Positions 12,901-24,101 of a stretch of 64,000 bases of DNA are shown in pieces (within the stretch, counting starts at the first letter, position 1; each line of letters begins with the position of its first letter). The DNA is taken from assembly GCA_016801845.1 (NCBI GenBank), contig CM028916.1, positions 18,723,514-18,787,513 of the forward strand, in the 5' to 3' direction. The position numbers and the translations under genes are program-made. The stretch is from Polydactylus sextarius. Lineage: Eukaryota; Chordata; Actinopteri; Polynemidae. Below the pieces are notes generated by a model that did no database searches, was not told where the DNA came from, and saw only the letters and a program-made list of their open reading frames with translations.

Positions 12901-15900
12901 CATCTATCCGTATGGAGCTCAGAGGACTGGGACTCATAGACACCAGAGACAACTGTTGGAGCTTCTTTATTGAGAGGATACGAAGACAGCTCAAGGTCTT
13001 AAACGTCATTTATTATTTATCAAAGTATAATATGATACTGGATTCATTTAAACACATTTTACCACATGATGGATTGTGAAATCAGCCTGCCTCTGTGTCC
13101 TCCAGGTCGTCCTGTGTTTCTCTCCGGTTGGATTCACGTTGCGGACACGTGCGCGAAAGTTTCCGGCGCTGGTGAATTGTACGGCAATAGACTGGTTTCA
13201 CCCATGGCCTCAGCTCGCCCTGCAGTCTGTCAGCTCTACTTTCATAGAGAAGATACCTGGACTGGAGGTAATTGCAAATACAGGATTCATACTCACTTCT
13301 TTTCATCTATAAACTGCTTCCTCTGCTCTTTTGGAGATTAAGAGAAAAAACTTGTATTTTAAATTGTGGAAATGTAGGTAGTGCGCCAGTCAATGCCATC
13401 GCCAGTGTTATTAAGGTTATTAGCAAAATGTCCTTTAATGTACTTTAGTCAATGGCTGCCAACATGATAAATCCGAAAATCTTTGTGTGTGCTCATCTAC
13501 TGCAGCCAAAAGTGAGAGCATCTATCAGTGAGTTCATCTCTTACGCCCACACTAGTGTCAATGAGGTGAGTTACTCCAAAGCTCTGTGCGTAATCACCAC
13601 ACTTGACATCTCCTCTTACATCATCCCTCTGTCCCTTCTTACCTTAAACCGTCCAGGTGAGTGTCAAGTACCAGCAGAACGAGAAACACTTTAACTACAC
13701 CACCCCAAAGAGTTTCCTGGAATTTATGAAGCTCTATGGCAACCTGCTGGGTAAAAAACGCACAGAACTGACCCAGAAGATGGAAAGATTAGAGAACGGC
13801 CTCCAGAAATTGAAGTCGACTGCCTCACAGGTTAAATAACGTCCACTGTCCTGCCAAAGTTATTTCCTTTACACACTAAAGTCTCTCACCCAATGTTTTT
13901 ACCTTTTTTTTTTCAGGTGGAGGATTTGAAAGCGAAGCTAGCAGTGCAGGAGGTGGAGCTGTGGCAGAGAAACTCAGACATCGAAGCTCTCATTGCTAAG
14001 ATAGGGCAACAGACAGACAAGCTGAACCAAGAAAGGGCTGTGGCTGATTCTGAGGAGCAGAGGGTAAAGACTGCGTGTGATCGCAGAGCCCTGTATTATC
14101 AAAATTACAACACATTTTCATACAATTTCCTGTGAGAGCAGTGAGGAGAGTAATAACATGGGAGAGAATCTATGACACAAATCTGTGACAACATGACTTT
14201 TTTATTGTTCAGGTGGCAGCAATTCAAGATAAAGTGACGAAGCAGCAGAAGGAGACTGAGGACGACCTGGCCAAGGCTGAACCTGCCCTACAGGCAGCTA
14301 ATGCAGCCCTCAATACACTAAACAGGGTAAATCACAGGAACGCACATAAAAACCACATCTCACTATTTCTGTATTTTATTTAATTCAATATATTTTATTT
14401 ACATGCCCATTGTGAGCAGTGAAAACAAACAAAGAATGGGATGTTGATATCCCAGCCCCTTCTGAATAAAAACATGAGTGGGTGTGTCTCATCCAGTTGA
14501 ACCTGACAGAGCTGAGGACATTTCCCAACCCTCCAGCTATTGTCACCAACGTCTCAGCAGCTGTTGTGGTGCTTCTGGCTCCCCAAGGCCGAGTCCCCAA
14601 AGATCGCAGCTGGAAAGCTTCCAAGATGGTTATGAGCAAGGTGATATTTTACAGAGACTTCCTGAGTGTTTCTCAGATTAATGGCTCGCTCCCACAAAGC
14701 CAAAAAATCCATCACAGATAAATTCCCTCACTGAAATAATATTGTTTCACATTTAAAATAACTTATAGCTGTTTTTTACTCATCTTTTATCTGAGCTGCC
14801 AACATAACTGAGTATTTAATATTTATGTTCTTTTTACCTATATTTCAAAATGTATTGACCCATAATATTTTATCAATTGAAAATCTGCATTGCTGATTTT
14901 TTTTTTTTTTTACAATACCTCTGTGTTACAGGTTTTATAACCTTTATACTTTATGTTCTGTCTGCTGAAGCTTTTCTGGCCCAGATGAATTTACATTTAC
15001 ATTTTATAAATTAAAATTTTTCATCTCTGCGAGGCACTTTCCTGGTTAAAGATGGTTTTATATAAAACTGAAATAAGAAGTTTTAGGAAATGAAGTGTTG
15101 CATTCAAATATGATCTGGACTTGTGCATTTTCTTGTCATTTCCCACTTGTGATTTTTTTTACATATAGCTGCTGTGATTTTTTTTTTTTTTCATATACGC
15201 ACACACACTTCTGCACACAAATGCAGGTGGATGACTTCCTGCAGGCTCTGGTGAACTTTGACAAAGAGCACATCCCCGAGGCCACGGTGAGGTGTGTGAG
15301 AGACGAGTACCTCAGTGACCCGGAGTTCAACCCTGAGTTTGTACGACAGAAGTCCTCGGCTGCTGCGGGGCTCTGTGCCTGGGTGATCAACATCGTACGC
15401 TTCCATGAGGTATTCACATTTTTACATCAGCTGTCACTGATATTTTATATCATGCAAGCTAGGCCACTGTTTTTCTTAATGCTCTGCTTATTTTCTGTCT
15501 CTTTAACTAACGTTGCTGCCCTGGACAGATTTTTGTAAGTACACTTTTTAAATATGATGTATCTATTCACTACTCTCTCTGTTTGAAATGAGATATTCTA
15601 CTGTCTTTGTTTAACATATAGTAGGTTTTTAAATCTAATATTGATGTCTGTTTCATCTCACCAGGTGGCCTGTGAGGTCGAGATGAAGAGGATGTGTTTG
15701 TGTCAGGCCAATGCTGATCTGGCCGAAGCTGCTGAGAAATTAGAGGTCATCAGAAAGAAACTCGCTGTAAGGCTGCTCGGATCACTGACTTCTTTCTTTT
15801 TTTCTTTCTTTCTTTGTTCTATAATTGTCTGTTTTCTTGCTTTATTCCTTTCTTGGCACGTATCCTACTGACTGCATAATTTTGCTATTCGTTACAGTGA

Positions 15901-18900
15901 CTTTTACAGGCCAGTGGAAAATCTATACACTACCACTGGCAGTATCAACAGCTACAAGTCATCCTATTTTTCCCTGTTCCATTTTTCCTCAGGAGCTGGA
16001 CGGCAGCTTGGAAACTCTGACAACAGCGTTTGAGAAAGCTACGTCAGAGAAACTGCGCTTCCAGGAGGAGGTCAACCGCACAAACAAGACGATAGAACTG
16101 GCCAATCGGCTGGTCAAAGGGCTTGAGGTACCAGCCTTTAGGAGATTAGTTTGATTTGTAAAGTTTGGTATTTTATATTGCGAAGTGTGTTTTTGGCAGT
16201 AAGAAGATTTTCTGTGTTTGTGTGTGTGTTTCAGAGTGAGAATGTGCGTTGGGCCCATTCAGTGGCTCACTACCATGAACAGGAGGAAACACTTTGTGGA
16301 GACATCCTCTTAACCGCAGCTTTCATCTCTTATGCTGGCTCCTTTTCCAAGAAGTACAGGAGAGAACTGCTGGACAACCTTTGGATGCCATTACTCCGTA
16401 GCCAGAAGGTTGAAAAACACTTCACAGCCTGTCTCCTGAGACTCTCTATTTTGGAAATTTTTTTTTTTTTCTAAATTGAAAGATTTTCTTTGATTATCTT
16501 TCGCCCTTATCTGTGACACTCTTTTTCCAAATAGGTTTCTCTCCCTCTATCTTTCCTTTGGGGATTTCATATGTTCTTATGTTTCCACACCATCTTCCAT
16601 CAGGTGCCAATTCCTATGACAGAGGGCTTAGATCCTGTGTCACTGCTGACTGATGATGCAATGGTGGCCCAGTGGAATAATGAAGGCTTACCAGGAGACA
16701 AAATGTCCACCCAGAATGCGACCATCCTCACTAACTGTGAGTCGTGGTGTTAAATAAACTATATTGCATCACCATGGTGATAATAGACAATACAAACCAT
16801 GATTTTAGGTGAGTTTGCTTCAATGTGAGGGAAAAATGTGGGCGACGTGTGTGTGTGTGTGTTGTTTCAGGTGAGCGTTGGCCTCTCCTCATTGACCCTC
16901 AGCTGCAGGGCATCAAGTGGCTCAAGAGTCGCTATGGCAGCAGCCTCAAGGTTGTCAGCCTCGGTCAGAGAGGGTGAGAGAGTTTTCTTATTCTAGTTTT
17001 ACTCACTTTTACCATCAACCTCTACAGTGTCTGAGACAACGTGTTTCTATATAATACTACAAGTATATTCATTTCTCTTTGTGGCAAAGCTGTTAGCAGC
17101 TGTATTAGTTCTATCAGAGAGAATAATTTGTGTAAATATAGATTTCTTATTCATTAATTTTAAATGTTGCAGTTATGTGGATGTGATAGAGCAGGCTGTA
17201 GTGGCAGGTGACACCGTCCTCATTGAGAACCTTGAGGAGACCATCGATCCCGTTATTGATCCTCTGCTGGGACGACACACGATCAAGAAGGGCAGGTAAC
17301 TCACAGAAACATCTGTTCACAACCTACAACCATGTTGCATTTCTCTCTCCATTTCTGTTTCACTCCCTTGCAGTTGTATAAAGGTCGGGGACAAGGAGTG
17401 CTTCTTCCACCCAGGCTTCAGACTCATCCTACACACTAAATTGGCCAATCCTCATTACAAGCCAGAGATTCAGGCCCAAACCACCCTCATTAATTTTACT
17501 GTGACAAGGGATGGACTGGAGGACCAGCTCCTGGCCCAGGTGGTGAATCAGGAGAGGCCTGACCTTGAACACCTCAAGGTGTGGTAAACAAGAGTCTCCT
17601 TTCATTATAGACCAACTGGTTGCCCTCTCTTACAACATAATGTTCTTTCCTGCAGAGTGAACTGACCAAACAGCAGAACATGTTTAAGATTGAGCTGAAA
17701 CTGCTGGAGGATGAGCTGCTGACAAGATTGTCTGCTGCTGAGAGTAATTTCCTAGGAGACAATGTGCTGGTGGAGAAGCTCGAGACCACCAAGCACACTG
17801 CTGCTGAGATTGAGATGAAGGTAACAGGGATTTGAAACTTACAGTTATTTGTTACATCATAGATTTAATATCAAGGTAAGTTCACTTGTTTTTCTTCCTT
17901 TATACTCCCCCAAATCCCCTCAATATTTGATCCTAACGACCACCTTTTATTTGTTCCCATTCATTCTTCTGTCTCTCATCCCTCGTTCTCAGGTCCTGGA
18001 GGCTAAAGTTAACGAGGTGAAGATAAACGAAGCGAGAGAACACTATCGTCCTGTTGCTGTCAGAGCATCTCTTCTCTACTTTATCATGAATGATCTCAAC
18101 AAGATAAACCCCATGTACCAGTTCAGCCTCAAGGTAATCAGAGGGGGAAGTTAAGAACTGATTCATAGTCGAGAAACTGACAGTTTCTGTAACAAAGACA
18201 CAGACGCTCAAATCTAACACAGCAAACGTATCACTGTGGTCACTCATATTGATGAAACGGGTGAAATATATTGTACTGTGGCGGACATGGAGTCGGGTCG
18301 GGTTGGACACGATGAGAGCGCCGGTGTAAATTGCAATTCACACCACTTTTTTTTTTCTTTCTTTTTTTTTTTTGACATTTTTTTGTGACAGAAAATGTCT
18401 GCTATTAAAGGTGAAAAAAATATGACATCTGTGGACGTCAGAAAACGGTGTTTAGAGTGTTGATGTGTTGGAGAGAGTTTAGCTGGCTCTCAGTGTGCAG
18501 CAGTTACACCGAAGATTACACTGAAGACGGCACAATCTGGTAGACATTCGGGCGCGGGTCCAGATCGGTTCAGGTGCAGTAGTTTATTAGCGATACTGTC
18601 GGAAAACGGGTCGGATGCAGGTTTAAGTATGACGGGTATGGGCAGGTGCAGATTAGACACGTGCAGGACTCTGCTCTGCATCATCAATTATAACTTCCAA
18701 ATCCATTATCTCTCTTGTTCTCAGGCCTTTAATGTGGTTTTCCACAAAGCAGTTGAGATGGCGGAGACTTGTGAGGATGTGAAGAGCAGAGTAAACACCC
18801 TCATAGACTGTGTTACCTACTCCACCTTTAACTATATCAGCAGGGGATTGTTTGAGGGAGACAAGCTCACCTTTACTGCACAGCTCGCCTTCCAGGTGTG

Positions 18901-21900
18901 TATCTGTCTGTGTCTGTGTTAAAGAACGTGTTTGTTTTGTCCCTGACTGTGTTCTTCCTCCTTTCAGTTGCTCCTTTTGAGCAGGGAGATAGATGTGCGA
19001 GAACTGGACTTCCTGTTACGTTTTAACATTGACCACACTTACATCAGCCCCCTTGACTTTCTGTCCAACTCAGCGTGGAGCGCCATCAAGGTCCAAACAC
19101 ACACACAACTACTGAAGTTATCCTAGTTGGCTCACAGAAATAAATCACATTATAATTCACCACCTGCTGTATCTTGACTTTGCTTAGGTAATGAGCTTCA
19201 CTGATGAGTTTCGTGGTCTGGATCGAGACATCGAAGGGTCTCCCAAGCGCTGGAAGAAAATGGTAGAGTCTGAGTGTCCAGAGAAGGAGAAGTTTCCTCA
19301 GGAGTGGAAAGGGAAAAGCTCCCTGCAGAAACTCATCATAATGAGAGCTCTGAGACCTGACCGTATGACCTATGCTCTCAGGTGCAGAGAATCTTTTTCT
19401 TTCTTTTGTCATCTTCTTGTTTACCTCAGTATATAGTTGCATAATTCTGGCTAATGTCCGTTTTTACAAAATATCCTTTTGTTGTTACAATATAGGAACT
19501 TTGTGGAGGAGAAGCTCGGTGTTAAATACACAGAAGGCCGGAAAACAGAGTTTGCAAAGTCTTTCAGAGAAAGTGGTCCAGCCTCACCTGTGTTCTTCAT
19601 CTTGTCTCCTGGAGTGGACCCACTTAAAGATGTGGAATCACTGGGTACTGCATGATAAGTAGCTGTAAACATGTGTCTATATACACAATAGTGTTGTAAA
19701 GTATTAATACACACATGCCTGAGTTCTGACATTTAGAAGAACATTTAAAGTGAAATAATATATGGAAAAGAGATGTTTAATTGAAAAAAGTAAAAGCTGG
19801 TTTTCACATCATCACAATAGGTCAAGTATTTTTTTTAATCATACCCGTGTGTTCTCAGGAAGGAAGCTGGGTTTCACCATCGACCTTGGCAAACTTCACA
19901 ACGTTTCTTTGGGTCAGGGCCAAGAAGCTGTGGCTGAGGTTGCCATGGAGAAGGCTGCCAAGGAGGGTCACTGGGTTATATTGCAGGTGTGGCTGCAAGG
20001 AAAATGAGTTTTCTCTGAATGTCAACTTTTCATCAGTCCCTTTAAATTTGAATATAGGGATTGTGCAGTTTTAAAAAAAAAAATACAGGAACCTCTCCTT
20101 TTCCTTGCAGAACATCCACCTGGTTGGTCGCTGGCTGGGTTCACTGGAGAAACTGCTGGAGCGCTGCTGTGAACACAGTCACCCTGACTACAGAGTGTTT
20201 ATGAGTGCAGAGCCTGCACCAACACCTCAGGAACACATTATTCCACAGGTACAACATACAATCAATAACGTGATCTCAACTGTCTTTCCTGCACCCTCAT
20301 ATGTATTTCTGTTACGTTGTTACAAATACAAATGTGTACAAATGTGAATCGTTGTGTGTGATACATTTCAACTCAGGGAATTCTGGAAAACGCCATCAAG
20401 ATCACCAATGAGCCTCCAACAGGGATGCACGCCAATTTACACGCTGCTCTAGATAACTTTGACCAGGTTAGCTTCCTACAACCATCTGCACTGTGTTAAG
20501 TTCTTCTCTATTTAATGATTTATTCAACTGCTTAACTCTCTCTAGGACATTCTGGACCAGTGCAGCCGTGAGCAGGAGTTTAAGACCATCCTCTTCTCTC
20601 TGTGTTACTTTCACGCTTGTGTGGCAGAGAGGAGAAAGTTTGGTCCTCAGGGTTGGAACAGAAAGTATCCGTTTAACACTGGAGACCTGACAATATCAGT
20701 TAACGTCCTCTACAACTACCTGGAGGCTAATGCACAGGTAGGGTGATTTGTTGCTGGTTGGTATCGGTGATTGAGTGATTTGCATTGTCAGTTTGTAGTG
20801 TTCAATGAGCCATGATGAGGATGATTATGATGATGGTTGTATTGGCGGTGATTTTCATAATGATTATGATGATTATGATTATGATGAAGGTGCCGTGGGA
20901 GGACCTGAGGTATCTGTTTGGGGAGATCATGTATGGAGGACACATCACTGATGACTGGGACAGACGTCTCTGCAGAACATACCTGGAAGAGTACATGCAG
21001 CCCAACCAGGTCTGGACATAAACCAGTGAGAAAAAGACAAAGAGAAAGAAACATGAGTTTAAAGTTTGATTTTGGCCGACAATGGCAGCACACTGTGTTC
21101 AATCATAAGTGAGCCAAATGTGAACTGGCTCTGGTGCATATATGGCCCCTCCATTTAACTTGGCTTGTGAAAATGTGGTCGTGGGACAGTTTGGGCCGAG
21201 AATCTGCTCCACTTTGCATCCGTTGTGCTACTTTTTGAGCCAGAGACTGCACATGCGAGCTAAAGAGTGTCTGGCAACCAGAGGTGTCAGATTGAGGCCA
21301 CTGTTGGACCAAGTAAAGTTGGCTGCTTGGATTGCAACAATTTTATGTTTTGTAGAGTGAGAGAGAAGTTGAAGCTTAAGTTCTTGGTTTTGTCCCATTT
21401 CCCAGTTTGACAGGAAGCTTTCTTTGGCGCCAGGATTTGTCGTCCCCTCCAACCTGGATTATCAGGTAACTGAAAACAGATACAGTTTGAGGGAACATTT
21501 TCTGGAAAAGTTTAACCTTCATAGTCAGTTTCTTATTAACGAACATTAGATACATTAAATATATCTGACTGTAAAACACAGTATTTAAAATACAATTTAC
21601 AAATGACCAATAAATGACCATTTTTCTCCGTCCATGTCTCCAGGGCTACCATGACTTCATAGATGAAATGCTGCCCCATGAGAGCCCAGTGCATTATGGG
21701 TTACACCCCAACGCTGAAATAGAGTTTCTGACAGTGACGTCAGATAATCTTTTTCACACTTTGCTGGAGCTGCAGTCTCCTGATGCTGTGATGGGGGAGG
21801 GAGCCTCCCAGACACTGGAGGAGAAGGTAGCTACTGCTACATGTTCAATTGTATTATAGTCTTTTGTTTTTTTGTTGTTGTTTTTTTTTTTTTTTTTACT

Positions 21901-23395
21901 GGAATCAAAAGACATTACGTTTGAACTGACAAATCAACAACTTTGGTCATTGTCCTTCATAAATTCTTACTTTCAGGTGAAAACTATTTTAGATGAAGTT
22001 CTGGAAAAGCTGCCAGAAGAATACAACATGTCCGACATCACCTCTAAGACAGCTGAGCGTTCCCCGTATATCTTGGTCTGCTTCCAGGAGTGTGAGCGCA
22101 TGAACGTGCTCATCTCTGAGATACGACGCTCACTCAAAGAGCTTGACCTAGGACTCAAGGTAATGATTTAGTGTGTATGTATATAGAAGCTAAAATATGG
22201 CCTTTGATGATGTTCAATTACTGGACTAGATGTGTGCGTCTTCATAGTGATGTAAGAGTCTAATATGTCTGTCTAAGGGTGAGCTAGCCATCTCCTCTGA
22301 GATGGAGAAGCTGCAGACAGCCTTGTTCTTTGACAACGTCCCTGATAGCTGGACCAAGCTGGCTTACCCCTCCACCTACAGCCTGTCTATATGGTATGGT
22401 GTGTATATATGTGTGTGTTGGGTTATATATTTTTATTATTAGTGAGAATGCAATTGATCATTGCTATATTTAGTGTCGTAACTATTTATTAGTTATTAGT
22501 AAGTGAAAGTATTGTAGTATGTATAGTTTGTGGAGAATAATAATATTTCAAAATAATATATTTACTATTTGAGATACTTGTGTATCTCAATATGTGTGAA
22601 TACATATAAAAGCATCTACTTGTAGCAAATACAGATGCTAGATTTAAGTCTGTCTCTCCTTGTGTGTGTGTGTGTGTGTGTGTGTGTGTCAGGTATAACG
22701 ATGTTTTGCAGCGTTGTAAAGAGCTCGACAGCTGGACTCAGGACCTTTCTTTGCCCAGTGTCGTCTGGCTGGCTGGACTTTTCAACCCACAGTCTTTTCT
22801 CACTGGTAAACACACAGAAAGATGAGAAGATTATGTGGTGATATTGTACTTAAATCTGTTTGTATTACTTCTTCTTTCATTCCAAGTCGATTTACCGTTA
22901 ACCCTTTGTGTTTGCAGCGGTGATGCAGTCTCTGGCAAGAAAGAACGAGTGGCCTCTGGATAAAGTGAACCTGACCGTGGATGTGACCAAGAAATTTAAA
23001 GAAGAGTTCAACCAACCTGCCAGGGAGGGTGCATTCGTCTACGGACTTTACATGGAAGGTAGGAAAACCAATGCTGTCTTTCATTGATATCATTCATTTC
23101 TCCGGTTTTGTCCCTGCTTCCTCCTCTTAATCCCTGTCCCTCTACAGGTGCACGATGGGACATTCAGGCCGGGGTGATCACTGAGGCACGTCTAAAGGAC
23201 CTCACTCCTGCCATGCCTGTCATCTCAGTCCGAGCTGTGCCCAACGACCGCCAGGAGACCAGGAATATCTACGAGTGTCCGCTCTACAAGACCAAGATTA
23301 GAGGACCCACGTACGTGTGGACTCTCAGCCTCAAAACCAGGGAGCGGCCGGCAAAATGGGTTCTGGCTGGAGTGGCTCTGCTGCTTAGTGTGTGA
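205..23395 (+). CDS. Axonemal outer-arm dynein heavy chain, DNAH9/11/17 group (5'-partial, 69 exons)
   Basis: This gene encodes an ATP-driven motor subunit of the ciliary outer dynein arm. I placed 69 exons with GT-AG junctions. Their lengths sum to 9777 nt, 3258 codons plus a TGA at 23393-23395, and all phases match. Four P-loops are intact: GPAGTGKTET (AAA1), GGPGTGKSQ (AAA2), GNAGVGKTI (AAA3) and GVGGSGKQS (AAA4). The AAA1 Walker B is CFDEFNRI. The ring is followed by a stalk and microtubule-binding domain and a C-terminus ending WVLAGVALLLSV. Family members are about 4450-4500 residues long, so roughly 1200 N-terminal residues lie upstream. C-terminal stretches such as NIYECPLYKTKIRGPTYVWT resemble my recollection of DNAH17 most, but 9, 11 and 17 cannot be separated without a tree. 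There is no frameshift or stop, so the gene looks functional. It converges on the ZAK gene 740 bp away. Confidence 0.95.
4320..5884 (+). CDS. Dynein heavy chain: AAA1 main ATPase module (exons 14-18)
   Basis: Exons are 4320-4476, 4871-5016, 5135-5251, 5352-5490 and 5792-5884. Exon 14 carries the Walker A motif GPAGTGKTET and exon 15 the Walker B CFDEFNRI. Exon 16 has the sensor-I context ITLNPGYAGRAELPENLKALF, and exons 17-18 the small-subdomain stretch RPCAMVIPDFELICEIMLVA followed by DHYDWGLRAIKSVLVVAG. AAA1 is the site whose ATP hydrolysis drives the power stroke in all dyneins. All key residues are present, which argues for an active motor. Confidence 0.95.
4541..4807. mobile_element. hAT-like MITE in the AAA1 intron
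   Basis: The element begins CAGTGGTTGTCAGAC (4541-4555) and ends GTTTGAGAACCAGTG (4793-4807). The reverse complement of the end matches the start at 12 of 15 positions, as hAT terminal inverted repeats of the CAGNGGTTCTCAAAC type do. It is flanked by 8-bp near-duplications, ATTTATAT (4533-4540) and ATTTATAG (4808-4815), the target-site length typical of hAT. At 267 bp with no ORF it is non-autonomous. Confidence 0.7.
6001..8130 (+). CDS. Dynein heavy chain: AAA2 module (exons 19-24)
   Basis: Exons are 6001-6195, 6574-6651, 7014-7146, 7476-7603, 7733-7881 and 7980-8130. The short 78-nt exon 20 holds the P-loop VGGPGTGKSQ. Exon 22 holds the divergent Walker B IVLDGDIDPMWIESLNT and exon 23 the ATPATVSRAGILYV stretch typical of AAA2. 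AAA2 normally binds but does not hydrolyse ATP. Junctions between exons 21/22 and 23/24 split Gly and Ser codons, and phases are consistent. Confidence 0.93.
8224..11521 (+). CDS. Dynein heavy chain: AAA3 module (exons 25-33)
   Basis: Exons are 8224-8355, 8448-8621, 8711-8915, 9508-9673, 9802-9904, 10637-10774, 10906-11007, 11164-11325 and 11438-11521. Exon 27 has the P-loop LVGNAGVGKTI, exon 28 the Walker B LIYFIDDLNMPEVD, and exon 29 CMNPTAGSFSINPRLQ. Two of the largest dynein introns lie here: 8916-9507 (592 bp) and 9905-10636 (732 bp, containing an interspersed repeat). AAA3 is a regulatory nucleotide site in dyneins. Confidence 0.92.
10137..10443. mobile_element. Degraded copy of a widespread teleost interspersed repeat
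   Basis: The order of motifs matches a repeat I recognise from many teleost introns: GGGGGCTGGAGCCAATTCCA, then GGCGGGGTACATCCTGGACA, GGGAGGAAACCAGAG, ACAGAAAGACCCCAGG and GGATCAAACCCTGTACCTTC. The class is not clear to me. It lies in the dynein intron 9905-10636 and has no coding content. Confidence 0.55.
11936..13565 (+). CDS. Dynein heavy chain: AAA4 module (exons 34-39)
   Basis: Exons are 11936-12045, 12190-12352, 12509-12632, 12853-12995, 13106-13267 and 13506-13565. Exon 35 has the AAA4 P-loop LVGVGGSGKQSL, exon 36 the Walker-B region VFLHTDAQIPDERFLVLIND, and exon 38 LCFSPVGFTLRTRARKFPAL. The donor of exon 36 (GTTTGG after 12632) is weak, yet the Gly codon split across 12632/12853 restores the family sequence LASGDIPDLF. 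Confidence 0.91.
13657..16127 (+). CDS. Dynein heavy chain: stalk coiled coil and microtubule-binding domain (exons 40-46)
   Basis: Exons are 13657-13830, 13917-14063, 14213-14326, 14497-14640, 15227-15409, 15665-15766 and 15993-16127, all in phase 0. CC1 starts near NYTTPKSFLEFMKLYGNLLG and runs through heptad-rich sequence ending AEPALQAANAALNTLNR. The globular microtubule-binding head follows in exons 43-44 (NPPAIVTNVSAAVVVLLAP, PKDRSWKASKMVM, DPEFNPEFVRQKSSAAAGLC). CC2 returns in exons 45-46 and ends at LANRLVKGLE. The 586-bp intron 14641-15226 is AT-rich and holds nothing recognisable. Confidence 0.92.
16235..18133 (+). CDS. Dynein heavy chain: AAA5 and AAA5/6 junction (exons 47-53)
   Basis: Exons are 16235-16408, 16604-16736, 16871-16973, 17173-17295, 17374-17578, 17656-17820 and 17993-18133. 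Landmarks are ENVRW, LCGDILLTAAFISYAGSF, IDPQLQGIKWLKS, VLIENLEETIDPVIDPLLG, LHTKLANPHYKPEIQAQ and INEAREHYRPVAVRASLLYF. AAA5 lacks a working P-loop, as in all dyneins. Several codons are split (Cys 16736/16871, Gly 16973/17173, Ser 17295/17374), and each rejoins to a family-consistent residue. Confidence 0.92.
18160..18700. other. GC-rich island in dynein intron, possible decayed DNA transposon
   Basis: Most of intron 18134-18724 has many CpGs and several GGGTC/CGGGT words (GGAGTCGGGTCGGGTTGGAC near 18290, GGGCGCGGGTCC near 18550, AACGGGTCGGATGCAGG near 18605). It also holds a T-rich run at 18347-18372. It differs from the surrounding AT-rich introns and resembles GC-rich ends of some vertebrate DNA transposons. 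I found no terminal repeats or ORF. Confidence 0.25.
18725..23395 (+). CDS. Dynein heavy chain: AAA6 and C-terminal domain (exons 54-69)
   Basis: Exons are 18725-18895, 18968-19090, 19188-19381, 19496-19644, 19859-19986, 20111-20248, 20377-20466, 20546-20737, 20890-21009, 21406-21465, 21644-21826, 21977-22159, 22278-22393, 22693-22805, 22918-23058 and 23148-23395. Landmarks are FFILSPGVDPLKDVE, HNVSLGQGQE, GHWVILQNIHL, KITNEPPTGMHANLH, FGEIMYGGHITDDWDRRLCR, YGLHPNAEIEFL, WLAGLFNPQSFL and the end WVLAGVALLLSV. The TGA is at 23393-23395. Confidence 0.95.
20812..20888 (+). repeat. GAT/ATT-rich imperfect trinucleotide tract at a splice acceptor
   Basis: Imperfect repeats of ATGATG and GATTATGAT fill the last part of intron 20738-20889. 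The acceptor (ATGATGAAG before 20890) therefore has no pyrimidine tract. Confidence 0.8.
22661..22689 (+). repeat. (TG)n microsatellite abutting a dynein acceptor
   Basis: About 14 TG units run directly into the CAG acceptor at 22690-22692 of exon 22693-22805. Confidence 0.95.
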
Positions 23396-23608
23396 GAGGA
23401 AGTCCAGATTCAACTGCACAGTGGGATTTTTTTTTTTTAACGAGATGGATGTGTACCATGTGTTAAAAAAATAATGGCAGTTCTCAGCTTTCTTACTTGT
23501 TCATGTCGTAAAAATTTACTTGAAATCCAATATAACTACTTTACTGGTGGACTGAGGATAGTCATAGCACAAGCAAAATCACAGGAACAGAATTAGTGTT
23601 TCTTTTCT

Positions 23609-23614
23609 TTTTAT
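23609..23614 (-). terminator. Candidate ZAK poly(A) signal AATAAA (minus strand)
   Basis: TTTATT on the plus strand reads CAATAAA on the minus strand, about 520 nt beyond the ZAK stop. It would give a short 3' UTR ending near 23590. Confidence 0.4.
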
Positions 23615-23959
23615 TGAAAAATGATAAAATATACAGAGAGAAATGCCAAAAATTCACACACTAGATCACAGTTAGAACTGATAAAGTCAAAGCTTGTTTT
23701 GAACAAATCAAATCTACAAACTACAAGAGACTCTATAAGCAGGAGAAAAAAAAAATCAGACAGTGTTGCCTCATTAGAGCTGCGTTTGAGTGTGTTATTT
23801 TGTAACACTTGTACCTCTTTCAGTATGTTATGCAGCAGTTTTAATAGCGCATTAAATTACACAGGTGAAATCATTCTGTTAACAATGCAAGACAACCTCC
23901 AATTGTCTTTTTGCTCCTTCCTACTTCACAGTACACATGGGTGTAGTATTCATCCATTC

Positions 23960-23965
23960 AATAAA
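23960..23965 (+). terminator. Candidate dynein poly(A) signal AATAAA
   Basis: This is the first plus-strand AATAAA after the dynein stop, 565 bp downstream. If used, the dynein 3' UTR would overlap the ZAK 3' UTR. Weaker variants upstream cannot be excluded. Confidence 0.35.
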
Positions 23966-24101
23966 AAAATTAACAAAAGAAATGTGTGTATACCAGCTTG
24001 ATTTCAACTGGAGATTCTAATGCACATACTGTAGCTCAGATACTGTATGTGCTAACAAGTCAAAATCTTTCTAGTTTGGCCTCTGTGTGTATTTCTGTGT
24101 T

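Noticed and set aside
20788..21102. His/Asn-rich and Met/Ile-rich frames near the dynein exon at 20890
   Set aside because: They are translations of the GAT trinucleotide tract; only the exon 20890-21009 frame is real.
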